A stretch of DNA of 64,000 bases from Kribbella jejuensis (GTDB lineage Bacteria; Actinomycetota; Actinomycetes; Propionibacteriales; Kribbellaceae), in the NCBI RefSeq assembly GCF_006715085.1, contig NZ_VFMM01000002.1, positions 186,001-250,000 of the forward strand, in the 5' to 3' direction. A program made the position numbers and the translations under genes. This document shows, in pieces, positions 8,994-17,614 of this stretch. Within the stretch, counting starts at the first letter, position 1. Every line of letters starts with the position of its first letter. Below the pieces are notes generated by a model. The model saw only the letters and a program-made list of their open reading frames with translations. It was not told where the DNA came from and did not search any database.

Positions 8994-10309
8994 GACCCGG
9001 ACGCCAGCTGGTCGGCGGTGTCACCGATCGTCTTGATCGCCTGCTCGACCGACATCGAGCCGGTGGCCGCGGCGTGCAGGTTGGTGTAGACCGCGTTCGA
9101 GAACTTCGGGTACCAGGACGGGGCACCGCCGTCGAAGACCGGCTTGGAACCCTGCAGCATCGGCACCAGCTCGGCGCCGCCGATCAGGTTGCCCTTGGCG
9201 GTCATCTGCTTGACCGCTGACAGGTGGGACGGGATCGGGTACGTCGCGAACGTCTTCTCCGGGCCGTTCACGCCGGCGAAGTCGGCCTGCTGCTGGGTCG
9301 CGGTGAACCACTCGATGAACTTCGCGGCGGCGTTCGGGTACTTGGCCTGCTTCGGGATGCCGATCCCGTCGGGGTTGCTGAGGTTCGCGGCCGGACCCGC
9401 GGCGCCCGGGGTGGGGATGTACTTCACCTGGCCGACCACCGAGGACGACTTCTTGATGTTGTACAGCGTGCCGACGTTGCCGGAGTAGTCGGAGAACGTG
9501 CTCGCGACCTGGCCGCGCGCCATCAGGTTCTGCATGCCCTGCGAGTCGGTGACATTGATGTTGCCCGGCGGCACCAGGCCGGTCTTCAGCGCCTTGATCA
9601 TCCAGTCGGCGGCCTTGTAACCGGCCGAGTCCGGACTGGTGAACTGCGGCTTGCCGGACTTGTCGAGCACGGTCCCGCCGAAGGCGCCGGTGGTCTCGTA
9701 CCAGTACGTCGAGAGCCCTTCCGCCGCGGCGAACGGGATGTTCAGCGGGTACTGGGCGATGCCCTTGGCCTTGATCGTTCTCAGCGCGGCGGTGTACTCG
9801 TCGATGGTCTTCGGCGCCGGGTTCACACCGGCCTTGCGGAACATCTCGGTGTTCACCGTGGTGACCATGAAGGACGCGTCGTACGGGAGGCCGACGACGT
9901 GCCCGTCGACCGTGAACGACGCCAGCTGCGGGACGTCGGCCTGCATCGACTTGGTGTCGAGGTAGGAATCCACCGGGTAGAACCAGCCGAGCTTGCCCAG
10001 CTGCCCGACCCGGGACCAGTCGACGTTGGTGGCGTCGGCGAAGTACGTCTTCGCGGTGGCTGCCGCGGAGATCTTGTTCTGCAGGCTGTCCCAGTCGAGG
10101 TTCACCCAGTTGACGGTGATCCCGGTCTGCTTGGTGAAGGCGTCCATCGCCGCCTTCGGCGGGGCGTCCGAGGCGAGCGCGACGGTGATCGTGACGCCGC
10201 TGGTCTGCGTCGATCCGCCGCTGCTCTGCTTGTTTCCCGAACCGCCGCAGCCGGCGACGACGAGGGTCAGGCTCGCGATGCCTGCCAGCAGTTTGGTGCT
10301 CCTCAGCAT
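8990..10309 (-). CDS. Sugar ABC transporter substrate-binding lipoprotein
   Basis: Family 1 solute-binding protein, 439 residues, first gene of the minus-strand sugar operon. ATG 10309 is chosen because it has GGAG 6 bases upstream and starts a clean lipoprotein signal (MLRSTKLLAGIASL, lipobox VVAGC with Cys near residue 21), then a Gly/Ser linker. The mature part has the usual family pattern (VTIVALASD-like start, FTKQTGITVNW, GLPYDASFMV). The substrate is unknown, but the operon (GH4, kinase, AgaS-like) points to an oligosaccharide or glycoside. Its upstream region carries the repeated TGCGCA motif. Confidence 0.93.
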   Translation of the reverse strand: MLRSTKLLAGIASLTLVVAGCGGSGNKQSSGGSTQTSGVTITVALASDAPPKAAMDAFTKQTGITVNWVNLDWDSLQNKISAAATAKTYFADATNVDWSRVGQLGKLGWFYPVDSYLDTKSMQADVPQLASFTVDGHVVGLPYDASFMVTTVNTEMFRKAGVNPAPKTIDEYTAALRTIKAKGIAQYPLNIPFAAAEGLSTYWYETTGAFGGTVLDKSGKPQFTSPDSAGYKAADWMIKALKTGLVPPGNINVTDSQGMQNLMARGQVASTFSDYSGNVGTLYNIKKSSSVVGQVKYIPTPGAAGPAANLSNPDGIGIPKQAKYPNAAAKFIEWFTATQQQADFAGVNGPEKTFATYPIPSHLSAVKQMTAKGNLIGGAELVPMLQGSKPVFDGGAPSWYPKFSNAVYTNLHAAATGSMSVEQAIKTIGDTADQLASGS

Positions 10310-10334
10310 GGGTGGCTCCAAGGGGTTGCGAGGT

Positions 10335-10490
10335 TGCGCAGCTGCGCATTGCTCCATGCGCGAATGTGTGGCGAAGGTAGTTCGAAAGAAAACTAACGGT
10401 CAAGGATTTTGTATACATGCGCAAAAACTTGAGCGAGTGCGCACTTGATGCGCACCTTGTTCCATGCTTGTAGGGTGCGAGCTGTGCGCA
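10335..10490. promoter_or_regulatory. Divergent control region with six TGCGCA motifs
   Basis: The space between the divergent binding-protein gene (ATG 10309, minus) and DeoR gene (GTG 10484, plus) holds TGCGCA at 10335, 10343, 10418, 10438, 10449 and 10485, the last overlapping the DeoR start. The middle pair at 10438 and 10449 is spaced 11 bases, about one helical turn; the pair at 10335 and 10343 is spaced 8. TGCGCA is its own reverse complement. The number of copies in 156 bases suggests a multi-site operator, most simply for the DeoR protein itself. Binding is inference. Confidence 0.5.
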
Positions 10491-11257
10491 AGGCGGAGCG
10501 GTGGAGCGAGATCCTCGATCGAGTCGGCCGGCACGGCACTGTGGACGTTCGCGCCCTGGCCGTGGAGCTCGGCGTCTCGGGTGCCACCATTCGCCGCGAT
10601 CTCCAGACGCTGAGCCGCAACCAGTTGCTCGTCCGCACCCACGGCGGTGCCCTGTCGAGCGAATCCGGTGACGAGAAGCCGACCCGGGTGAAGGCAGCGA
10701 TCCGGCATCTGGAGAAACGCAGCATCGGCCGCGCCGCCGCGGCGCTGGTCGAAGACGGTGCGGTCGTCGGCATGACCGGCGGTACCACGGCGCTCGAGTT
10801 GTCCCGTGCACTGGCCCAGCGTCGCGGGATCACAGTCGTCACGAACGCGATCAACATCGCCTCCGAGCTGGTCGGCCACTCCGGGATCCGCCTCGTTCTG
10901 GTCGGCGGTGTCGCGCGGTCGACGTACGAGCTGGTCGGGCCGGCCGCGGAGGCGATGCTCGCCAACTACCACTTGGACATCGCCTTCATCGGCGTCGACG
11001 GCCTGACACCGGAGGAGGGCTGCACGGCGTACGACGAGATGGAGGCGCAGACCGATCTCGCCTTCCTGCGCCGGGCCGCGCGCAGCGTGGTGATTGCCGA
11101 CAGCTCCAAGATCGGCCGGGTGACCTTCGCCCGGATCAGCCTGCTCTCCGGCGTCTCCGACATCGTCACCGACCGCGGCGCACACCCCGACCAGATCGAA
11201 GCCTTCCGGCGCGCGGGCGTCCGCGTGACGACCGTCGGCTTACCGAGCGATGCCTGA
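10484..11257 (+). CDS. DeoR-family transcriptional regulator
   Basis: Full-length DeoR repressor, 257 residues from GTG 10484. A TAGGGT hexamer ends 7 bases before the GTG, so the mRNA may be leaderless; GTG 10475 and TTG 10445 are less likely alternatives. N-terminal winged helix-turn-helix VDVRALAVELGVSGATIRRD (about residues 22-41), then the sugar-phosphate sensor domain with GMTGGTTALELSRAL, TVVTNAINIASEL, LVGGVARSTYELVGP and VIADSSKIGRVTFA. Divergent from the GH4/kinase/AgaS operon and probably its repressor, released by a phosphosugar. It is the only intact DeoR gene beside that operon, since the copy at its far end is frameshifted. Confidence 0.92.
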   Translation: MRKAERWSEILDRVGRHGTVDVRALAVELGVSGATIRRDLQTLSRNQLLVRTHGGALSSESGDEKPTRVKAAIRHLEKRSIGRAAAALVEDGAVVGMTGGTTALELSRALAQRRGITVVTNAINIASELVGHSGIRLVLVGGVARSTYELVGPAAEAMLANYHLDIAFIGVDGLTPEEGCTAYDEMEAQTDLAFLRRAARSVVIADSSKIGRVTFARISLLSGVSDIVTDRGAHPDQIEAFRRAGVRVTTVGLPSDA

Positions 11258-11394
11258 CTTGCACTGTTGGTGATCGGACCGACACACAACGCTCGACAAG
11301 CGTGTGCTCGGGGGCCGGAAGTCTGAATCGGGGGATTCGCGGTGCATCATGGGAGCAACACCGGCTCCCGCCGGCTTTCACAGAGGAGGGGCCG

Positions 11395-12084
11395 ATGGAC
11401 GGATCTGCCGTCGAGGCAATCACACAGATCGCGCTGGCGCTGCACACGCAGCCGGACACCGATGCCACGGTGCAGGCAGTCGCTGACATTGCCCCGGCCA
11501 TGGTCGGCGCCGACCACGCCGGGGTCATGCTGGTGTACGGCCGGCAGCGTGTGGAGATCGCCGCCACCACCGGACCCATCGCCGACCGCGCCGACCAGCT
11601 GCAGCTGGAACTCGGTGAGGGACCGTGCCTGTCGGCGATCGAGGTCGGTGCGACGTTCCTGATCCCGGACACCCGGTCCGAGCCGCGCTGGCCCCGCTGG
11701 TGTGCCGAAGTCAGCGAACTCGGGATCGGCAGCGTGCTCAGCATCCGATTGGCCACCGACGAATCCAAGGTCGGGGCGCTGAACCTCTACGCCAACACCC
11801 CCAACCGGTTCAGCGATCCCGATGACGTCGTCGTGGGGCAGATCCTCGGCCGGCACGCCTCGATCGCCCTGGACTCCGCCCGGCAGCTGGACACCCTGTA
11901 CCAGGCCGTCGACGGCCGCACGGTCATCGGCCAGGCGCAGGGCATCCTGATGGAACGCTTCGATCTCGACGCCGACCAATCCTTCGCGGTCCTGCGCCGC
12001 TACTCACAACAAACCAACACCAAACTCGGCGAGGTAGCACGAAAACTGGTCGCCACCCGCCAACTCCCCCAGTGGGCCCAGTAA
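11395..12084 (+). CDS. GAF and ANTAR domain-containing antiterminator
   Basis: Cytoplasmic regulator of 229 residues. ATG 11395 follows AGGAGGGG at 5 bases; more upstream codons are in frame but have no such site. Residues about 10-150 form a GAF sensor domain (IEVGATFLIPDTRSEPRWP, VLSIRL). The C-terminal 60 residues are an ANTAR domain (ALDGRTVIGQAQGILMERF type: here AVDGRTVIGQAQGILMERFD) that in this family binds dual-hairpin RNA to prevent termination. Signal and RNA targets are not evident; no sensor kinase is adjacent. Confidence 0.92.
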   Translation: MDGSAVEAITQIALALHTQPDTDATVQAVADIAPAMVGADHAGVMLVYGRQRVEIAATTGPIADRADQLQLELGEGPCLSAIEVGATFLIPDTRSEPRWPRWCAEVSELGIGSVLSIRLATDESKVGALNLYANTPNRFSDPDDVVVGQILGRHASIALDSARQLDTLYQAVDGRTVIGQAQGILMERFDLDADQSFAVLRRYSQQTNTKLGEVARKLVATRQLPQWAQ

Positions 12085-12090
12085 CCGGCA

Positions 12091-12110
12091 CCGGCCATCG
12101 TTCGGGCCGG
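12091..12110. terminator. Candidate bidirectional terminator hairpin
   Basis: CCGGCC at 12091 pairs with GGCCGG at 12105 around an 8-base loop, between the converging ends of the ANTAR gene (12084) and the aldo/keto reductase gene (12113). Short stem and no T-run, so only a weak candidate. Confidence 0.35.
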
Positions 12111-12112
12111 GG

Positions 12113-13156
12113 TCAGCGGTCTGAGGGGTGGCGGCGTTGGGTTATGTCGGTGAGGGAGGGGGGATCGGCGGCCCAGACTGCCTGGTAGAGGTCGGTGCCT
12201 GGGGGCACGATCTCGTCGATGCGGTCGAGGGTCTTGTCGTCGAGGGTCAGGTCGGCGGCCTTGAGGAGGCCGGTCAGCTGGTCCATCGTGCGTGGGCCGG
12301 AGATGACGGAGGTGACGGCGGGGTGGCTGGTCACGAAGGCGAGCGCGAGTTCGGGCAGCGTGACGCCGAGGTCCTCGGCCACCGTGAGCAGCTGCTCGAC
12401 CGCGTCGTACTTGGCGGCGTTGCCGGGTAGCGACGGGTCGAAGCGGGCCGGGAACATGGCGGCCCGGCCGGTGCTGAGGTCGATCGGCTGGTCCTTGCGG
12501 ATCTTGCCGGACAGGAAGCCGAAGGCCAGCGGGCTGTACGTCAGGACGCCCATCCCGAGCCGGTGGCAGACCGGCAGGATGGTGCGCTCGATCCCGCGGG
12601 CGATCATCGAGTACACCGGCTGGTTGGTGCGGAACCGGCCGTAGCCGCGGCGCTCCGACACGTGGTACGCCTCGACGAGTTCCTCGGCCGGGAAGGCCGA
12701 GCATCCGAAGGCGCGGATCTTGCCGGCGGAGACGAGATCGCTCAGCGCCCACAGCGTTTCCTCGAGGTCCGTGGTGTGGTCCGGCCGGTGCACCTGGTAC
12801 AGATCGATCCAGTCGGTGTCCAGCCGCCGCAGGCTGTCCTCGACCGCGCGGGTGATCCAGCGCCGCGAGTTGCCGCGCCGGTTCCGCACGTTGTCGTCGT
12901 CGAGCGGGAAATGGCCTTTGGTCGCGAGGATGACGTCGTCGCGCCGTCCTTTCAGCGCCGCCCCGACGATCTCCTCGGACTCACCGGCGGAGTACATGTC
13001 GGCGGTGTCGACGAAGTTGATCCCGGCGTCCAGGGCGGCGTGGATGATCCGGATGCTGTCCTCGTGATCGGGGTTGCCCGCACTGCCGAACATCATCGTC
13101 CCGAGGCAGTGCGAGCTGACCTCCATCCCGGTCCCACCCAGCGTGCGATAGCGCAT
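12113..13156 (-). CDS. Aldo/keto reductase
   Basis: NADPH-dependent oxidoreductase of 347 residues with a TIM-barrel AKR fold. ATG 13156 has GGAGG about 6 bases upstream. Visible AKR residues: DTADMYSAGESEEIVG (catalytic Asp and Tyr, about 49-64), catalytic Lys in VILATKGHF near 80, and catalytic His in DLYQVHRPD near 124. The C-terminal cofactor motif SGPRTMDQL lies near 288. Substrate unknown; members next to MerR-type promoters usually handle aldehydes or electrophiles. Its promoter (13196-13226) has the MerR architecture. Confidence 0.93.
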   Translation of the reverse strand: MRYRTLGGTGMEVSSHCLGTMMFGSAGNPDHEDSIRIIHAALDAGINFVDTADMYSAGESEEIVGAALKGRRDDVILATKGHFPLDDDNVRNRRGNSRRWITRAVEDSLRRLDTDWIDLYQVHRPDHTTDLEETLWALSDLVSAGKIRAFGCSAFPAEELVEAYHVSERRGYGRFRTNQPVYSMIARGIERTILPVCHRLGMGVLTYSPLAFGFLSGKIRKDQPIDLSTGRAAMFPARFDPSLPGNAAKYDAVEQLLTVAEDLGVTLPELALAFVTSHPAVTSVISGPRTMDQLTGLLKAADLTLDDKTLDRIDEIVPPGTDLYQAVWAADPPSLTDITQRRHPSDR

Positions 13157-13195
13157 GAAGCCTCCTGGTCCAGTCGGTGGTGCATACCGGACCGG

Positions 13196-13226
13196 ACCCT
13201 AGGAGCTAGACCGCTGTCTAGGTCAA
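13196..13226 (-). promoter_or_regulatory. MerR-type promoter with 19-base spacer and dyad
   Basis: On the minus strand TTGACC (13226-13221) and TAGGGT (13201-13196) are separated by exactly 19 bases, 2 longer than optimal. The spacer holds an inverted repeat, CTAGAC and GTCTAG around 4 bases (arms of 9 with one mismatch). This combination is the signature of promoters activated by MerR-family proteins. The expected transcript start is about 30 bases before the aldo/keto reductase ATG at 13156. No merR gene is in the window. Confidence 0.7.
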
Positions 13227-13256
13227 GCCGTACGTCGCCTCTCGGCCTGCTGCCCG

Positions 13257-14135
<879 letters not shown>

Positions 14136-14218
14136 CGTGTGCCTTCCTGTACTCGAGGCCATCGGCTGCTCTGCCGGTGCCCGGTGGAGGGCGATTCAAT
14201 CCCGGGTACCGGGCGTCC

Positions 14219-14575
14219 ATGGAGCGTGAAGAGCTGGAGCGGTTCTACCGGAGCTATCTGCAGCGGTGTAACGAGCGCCGGTTCGACGAGTTGGGTGACT
14301 TCGTCGCTGCGAAGGTCGACGTGAACGGGACGCCGTGCGAGCTGCGGAGCTACTGCGAGGGGGTGCAGAACGTCGTCCAGGAGTACCCGGACTTCCACTG
14401 GGAGCTGCAGCAACTCCTGGTCGACGGCGACTGGCTCAGCGTGCGGTTGGTCGACACCTATACGACGACCGCCGGACGCGCGGCGAGCCTGCAGGAGCTC
14501 GCGATGTACCACGTGAGCGACGGCAAGATCGTCCAGGTCTGGGGCGACCTCGAACACAGCCGCCTCGCGCGGTAG
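14219..14575 (+). CDS. SnoaL-like (NTF2-fold) polyketide cyclase-family protein
   Basis: Small cytoplasmic protein of 118 residues with the NTF2-like cone fold of SnoaL/ester-cyclase proteins: an N-terminal helix (REELERFYRSYLQRCNERRF), VQEYPDFHWELQQLLVDGDW in the middle and the ending AMYHVSDGKIVQVWGDLE. ATG 14219 is the likeliest start although its ribosome site is poor; the in-frame codons back to 14177 are possible. Function of this subgroup is unknown and no polyketide genes are near. It is divergent from the SDR gene. Confidence 0.8.
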   Translation: MEREELERFYRSYLQRCNERRFDELGDFVAAKVDVNGTPCELRSYCEGVQNVVQEYPDFHWELQQLLVDGDWLSVRLVDTYTTTAGRAASLQELAMYHVSDGKIVQVWGDLEHSRLAR

Positions 14576-14590
14576 ACCGGCTCAGTCGGA

Positions 14591-14607
14591 AGTAACTCTC
14601 TGTTACT
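14591..14607. repeat. Short inverted repeat between converging genes
   Basis: AGTAAC and GTTACT flank 5 bases between the ends of the SnoaL-like gene (14575) and the Rieske gene (14635). The stem is AT-rich and has no T-run, so it is a poor terminator; it may be an operator-like dyad or chance. Confidence 0.3.
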
Positions 14608-14634
14608 GAACCAGCGAGTCCGAATCGAAAAGTC

Positions 14635-15480
14635 TCAACGGCGGACCAGGACGCGGTCGCCTTCGATCTTGAGCTGCCAGGCCGGCTCGTCGGCGGTGGC
14701 GGGGCCGCGGACGACGGACCCGTCGTCCAGGCGGAAAGTACTTGAGTGCCATGGGCAACGAATGCAGCCGTCGACGAGCTGGCCCTCGTCGAGTGGACCG
14801 CCCGCATGCGTACAGGTCGCGGACAGGGCATGCAGTTCCCCGTTGTGCCGCACCAGCATGACCGGTACGTCGCCTGCCGTGACTCGCAGCGGCTTGTCGT
14901 CCTGGATCGCGGAAACTGCAGCCACATCGGTCCAGTCCGTCACCGCTGACTGGAAGGCGGTGTGGTCGACGCCGACACCGCGCGTGAACGAAAGGTAGCC
15001 GCCGAGGTAGGCGGCACCGAGGGTGATGCCGAGGCCGGTCGCGCTGAGCGCGACACCCGTGGCCCGGTGCCCTCCGCGCCGGGCGAACCAGGCTGCGACC
15101 TGCAGAACCGTTCCGGTCGAATTCGCCAGCGCGTGCACGATTCCGACGCGTTGTTCACCGCCGTACGTCTCCGACCAGTCGGAGGCTCCCGCGGCCGCGG
15201 CAGGCACAGCGGTCAGTACGCCGATACCCACCAGCCGGCGGGCCGCGTCGTCCGCTCGCCGCCCTGCGGTCAGGTCAAGGGCGGTGGCCATCGTCCAGGC
15301 CCCGATGGGCAGATCGGTGAGTACCGGATGCAGTTGATGGCCGAGCCAGGTGCCGGACAGCACGTTCTTGACGGGGTCGGACGCAGTTAGTCGCCGAACG
15401 AATGCCGCTGTCGGCCGACCGGCCCGATCGATGGGGGTCAGCTCCTCGAGGCGTTGCACGAGTTTGCGTAATCCGGTCAC
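14635..15480 (-). CDS. DUF2231 membrane protein with C-terminal Rieske [2Fe-2S] domain
   Basis: Two-part protein of 281 residues. Residues about 45-165 are a DUF2231 membrane domain with several hydrophobic helices (HPVLTDLPIGAWTMATALDL, then LVGIGVLTAVPAAAAG). Residues about 185-281 are a Rieske domain with both cluster motifs intact, CTHAGG and CPWHSS, that is Cys-X-His...Cys-X2-His. It should be a membrane-bound electron carrier or sensor facing the cytoplasm. It is transcribed alone: a hairpin (15515-15550) separates it from the CsbD gene. Confidence 0.88.
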   Translation of the reverse strand: MTGLRKLVQRLEELTPIDRAGRPTAAFVRRLTASDPVKNVLSGTWLGHQLHPVLTDLPIGAWTMATALDLTAGRRADDAARRLVGIGVLTAVPAAAAGASDWSETYGGEQRVGIVHALANSTGTVLQVAAWFARRGGHRATGVALSATGLGITLGAAYLGGYLSFTRGVGVDHTAFQSAVTDWTDVAAVSAIQDDKPLRVTAGDVPVMLVRHNGELHALSATCTHAGGPLDEGQLVDGCIRCPWHSSTFRLDDGSVVRGPATADEPAWQLKIEGDRVLVRR

Positions 15481-15514
15481 TTCAGGTCCTCCGGTTTAGG
15501 CCGGCTATCGGCCG

Positions 15515-15550
15515 AGCGACCAGCCGCAGGGTGGTGCGCGGCTGGTCGCT
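15515..15550 (-). terminator. Strong hairpin terminator behind the CsbD gene
   Basis: A perfect 13-base-pair stem (AGCGACCAGCCGC at 15515 with its complement at 15538) and a 10-base loop lie 27 bases beyond the CsbD stop and before the DUF2231-Rieske start. No clear T-run follows, as is common in high-GC actinobacteria. Confidence 0.65.
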
Positions 15551-15576
15551 GCCGTCGGTGTCGACGTCGAGTTCGG

Positions 15577-15750
15577 TCAGTCCTTGAAGGCGTCCTTGAC
15601 CTTCTCGCCGGCCTGCTTCAGATCGGCCTTGGTCTTCTCGGCCTGCCCTTCGGCCTGCAGGTCACGGTTGTCCGTCGCGTCGCCGGTCGCTTCCTTGACC
15701 TTGCCCTTGGCGGCTTCGGCGGCGTTCTCCATCTTCTTACCGGTATCCAT
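15577..15750 (-). CDS. CsbD-family stress protein
   Basis: Hydrophilic, charge-rich protein of 57 residues of the CsbD family, which in Bacillus is under SigB. ATG 15750 has AAGGAG 6 bases upstream. The sequence is two short helical blocks, KMENAAEAAKGKVKEATGDA and QAEGQAEKTKADLKQAGEKV, matching the family's natural length of 55-65. Molecular role unknown. It is divergent from the Ser/Thr kinase gene, with 104 bases between. Confidence 0.85.
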   Translation of the reverse strand: MDTGKKMENAAEAAKGKVKEATGDATDNRDLQAEGQAEKTKADLKQAGEKVKDAFKD

Positions 15751-15854
15751 CGGAATCTCCTTCGATTCGCTCGTACCAACCAGGTGCCCATCCGGTGGTC
15801 TTCGAAGCACCCCTTCATCGGGTTGTGGCCGCCAACAGCGGGTACCGGGCGCGG

Positions 15855-17297
15855 ATGCTGATCGCGCAGCGGTACCGGTTGGACGCGTCTCTGGGGCGTG
15901 GTGGCATGGGGCAGGTGCACCGGGCCAGTGACGAGGTCCTCGGGCGCCCGGTGGCGGTGAAGATGTTGCTGCGGCCGAACGACGCTGCTGCGGCCGAGCG
16001 GTTCCAGCGGGAAGCCTGCGCCGCCGCCCGACTGAGCGATCCGCACATCGTCGCCGTGTACGACTTCGGCCAGCACGAGGACAACTCCTACTTGGTGATG
16101 GAGTTGGTCCAAGGCCGCTCGGTGGCCGCCGAACTCGCCATGAACGGCCGACTGTCGTGGGAACGTGCGGTCGCCATCGTCGAACAGGCCGCGGCCGGGC
16201 TCGCCGCCGCGCATGCCCAGGACGTCGTTCATCGCGACATCAAGCCCAGCAACTTGCTGATCGCCGCGGATGGGACCATCAAGGTCGCAGACTTCGGGAT
16301 CGCCCAGTTACTCAGTGCCGAGCCGAGCAGACTCACCGCGACCGGCCAGCTCTTGGGCAGCCCGCACTACCTGTCGCCAGAGCGGGCCCGAGGCCTGCCG
16401 GGCGGCCCGGAAGCCGATGTCTACGCGCTGGGATGTGTGCTGTACGAACTGGTGACCGGGCATCCCCCGTTCACCGGGGATCATCCGGCCGCGATCCTGT
16501 ACCAGCACGTCGACAAACAGCCGATCCCGCCGGGGAAGCTGCGTCCTGAGCTCGCGAGCCCGTTCGAGGGTGTGCTGCTGAAGATGCTGGCAAAGGCCCC
16601 GGAGGATCGGCCGACGGCTGCCGAGCTCACCGCATTGTCCGAATGGCGCGACAGACCCCGCCCGGCACCGCTGCTGCCTGCCGCGCCGCCAGTGTCTGCC
16701 GCGCCGCCAGTGCCTGCCGCGCCGCCAGTGTCTGCCGCGCCGCCAGTGCCTGCCGCGCCGCCAGTGTCTGCCGCGCTGCCAGTGTCTGCCGCCAGGACGC
16801 CGTTGCTGGTCGCGGTCCTTGCGCTGCTGGCTGTCGGCAGCGCTGTCGCCGCCGGAGTCGTACTGCGCAACGTCGACGGCGACCTGCCGACGACCGGGGA
16901 CGTCGGCCCACGGCCCAGCACGAACGTCCATCCGCAGAGAACCGCGGCGACGGTCGGCCCGACGCCGACTCACCAGACCGGCGACGTCACGCGAACGACG
17001 ACAGGCCGAACCAGCTCCTCGACGACCCGCACCGTCAGCCCAGGAACTCCTGCCGCGACACCTTCGGCAAGTACGCCGCAAACACCGCCGGCAACCACCA
17101 GCACACCGACAGCCGCCGCTACCGGGCCCACCTTGTCGAATACTCCGTCGACGCCGCCTCCGTCGTCGACCAGCGCCGCACCGTCGACCACCGCACCGTC
17201 GACGACCGCCCCGTCAGCTACCTCGACATCACCGTCGCTTGCGGATTCGCCCAGCCCGTCGAGCACCCCGCCGGCTTCGAGCACCCCGACCCCGTAG
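15855..17297 (+). CDS. Membrane Ser/Thr protein kinase with Pro/Thr/Ser-rich external tail
   Basis: Receptor-type Hanks kinase of 480 residues from ATG 15855. Kinase domain about 6-265: glycine loop LGRGGMGQVHRA, VAVK lysine, HRDIKPSNLL catalytic loop, DFG, and SPERARG in place of APE. Then a repeat-coded Ala/Pro linker (DNA 16680-16787), one membrane segment (LLVAVLALLAVGSAVAAGVV, near residue 320) and a roughly 150-residue Thr/Ser/Pro tail outside the membrane without PASTA motifs. Such tails are often O-glycosylated or act as wall contacts. In-frame codons extend back to 15795 but lack a ribosome site. Confidence 0.9.
   Translation: MLIAQRYRLDASLGRGGMGQVHRASDEVLGRPVAVKMLLRPNDAAAAERFQREACAAARLSDPHIVAVYDFGQHEDNSYLVMELVQGRSVAAELAMNGRLSWERAVAIVEQAAAGLAAAHAQDVVHRDIKPSNLLIAADGTIKVADFGIAQLLSAEPSRLTATGQLLGSPHYLSPERARGLPGGPEADVYALGCVLYELVTGHPPFTGDHPAAILYQHVDKQPIPPGKLRPELASPFEGVLLKMLAKAPEDRPTAAELTALSEWRDRPRPAPLLPAAPPVSAAPPVPAAPPVSAAPPVPAAPPVSAALPVSAARTPLLVAVLALLAVGSAVAAGVVLRNVDGDLPTTGDVGPRPSTNVHPQRTAATVGPTPTHQTGDVTRTTTGRTSSSTTRTVSPGTPAATPSASTPQTPPATTSTPTAAATGPTLSNTPSTPPPSSTSAAPSTTAPSTTAPSATSTSPSLADSPSPSSTPPASSTPTP
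16680..16787 (+). repeat. Six tandem copies of an 18-base repeat in the kinase gene
   Basis: Unit GCCGCGCCGCCAGTGTCT (coding AAPPVS) is repeated six times with no gaps; units 2 and 4 have CCT at the end (Ser to Pro), unit 6 has one further change. The block codes the linker between the kinase domain and the membrane segment. Being in multiples of 18 it can gain or lose copies without breaking the frame. Confidence 0.9.
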
Positions 17298-17307
17298 CAA
17301 CAGCGTC

Positions 17308-17321
17308 ACCTGTTAACAGGT
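17308..17321. repeat. Perfect palindrome ACCTGTTAACAGGT
   Basis: Fourteen bases, fully self-complementary, 10 bases after the kinase stop and flanked by CAGC and GCTG. It could fold as a short hairpin or be an operator; there is no T-run, so terminator function is doubtful. Confidence 0.4.
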
Positions 17322-17614
17322 CTGCTGCTGTGTTCGTGCCGGCAGCAGGTCAACTCCTCGATCAGGTCGCCGCCGCGGGTGACGCCGAGCGGTCGTGAAT
17401 GTGGAGCGCCGCGAGTACAACCCGGATGCACGCAGTAAACGCCCGCCTCAGGAACGCAGGCGCCGTGCCGGGACCACGGAAGTCGCATGGCCGCGCCGGT
17501 ACCCACGCGTGTGCCCGCCGATACCGGGGCGTCGAAATTGAATTGGTTATTTCAAGTATTCGTTTATTTGAACTGCTACGTAATGCGTGCGAACCGCCGC
17601 TGAAAGTAGGCGTG

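Noticed and set aside
11284-11306. Terminator after the DeoR gene
   Set aside because: The repeat around ACGCT and AGCGT has only 5 clean pairs plus a bulge; not convincing.
14181-14208. Stress-sigma promoter before the SnoaL-like gene
   Set aside because: GGGTAC is present at about 14203 but no GTTT or GNNT element lies at 14-16 bases upstream, and the start codon is only about 11 bases away.
15821-15845. GGTT-N15-GGGTAC before the Ser/Thr kinase
   Set aside because: It fits the loose consensus but ends 9 bases before the ATG and lacks the full GTTT; too weak to list as a promoter.
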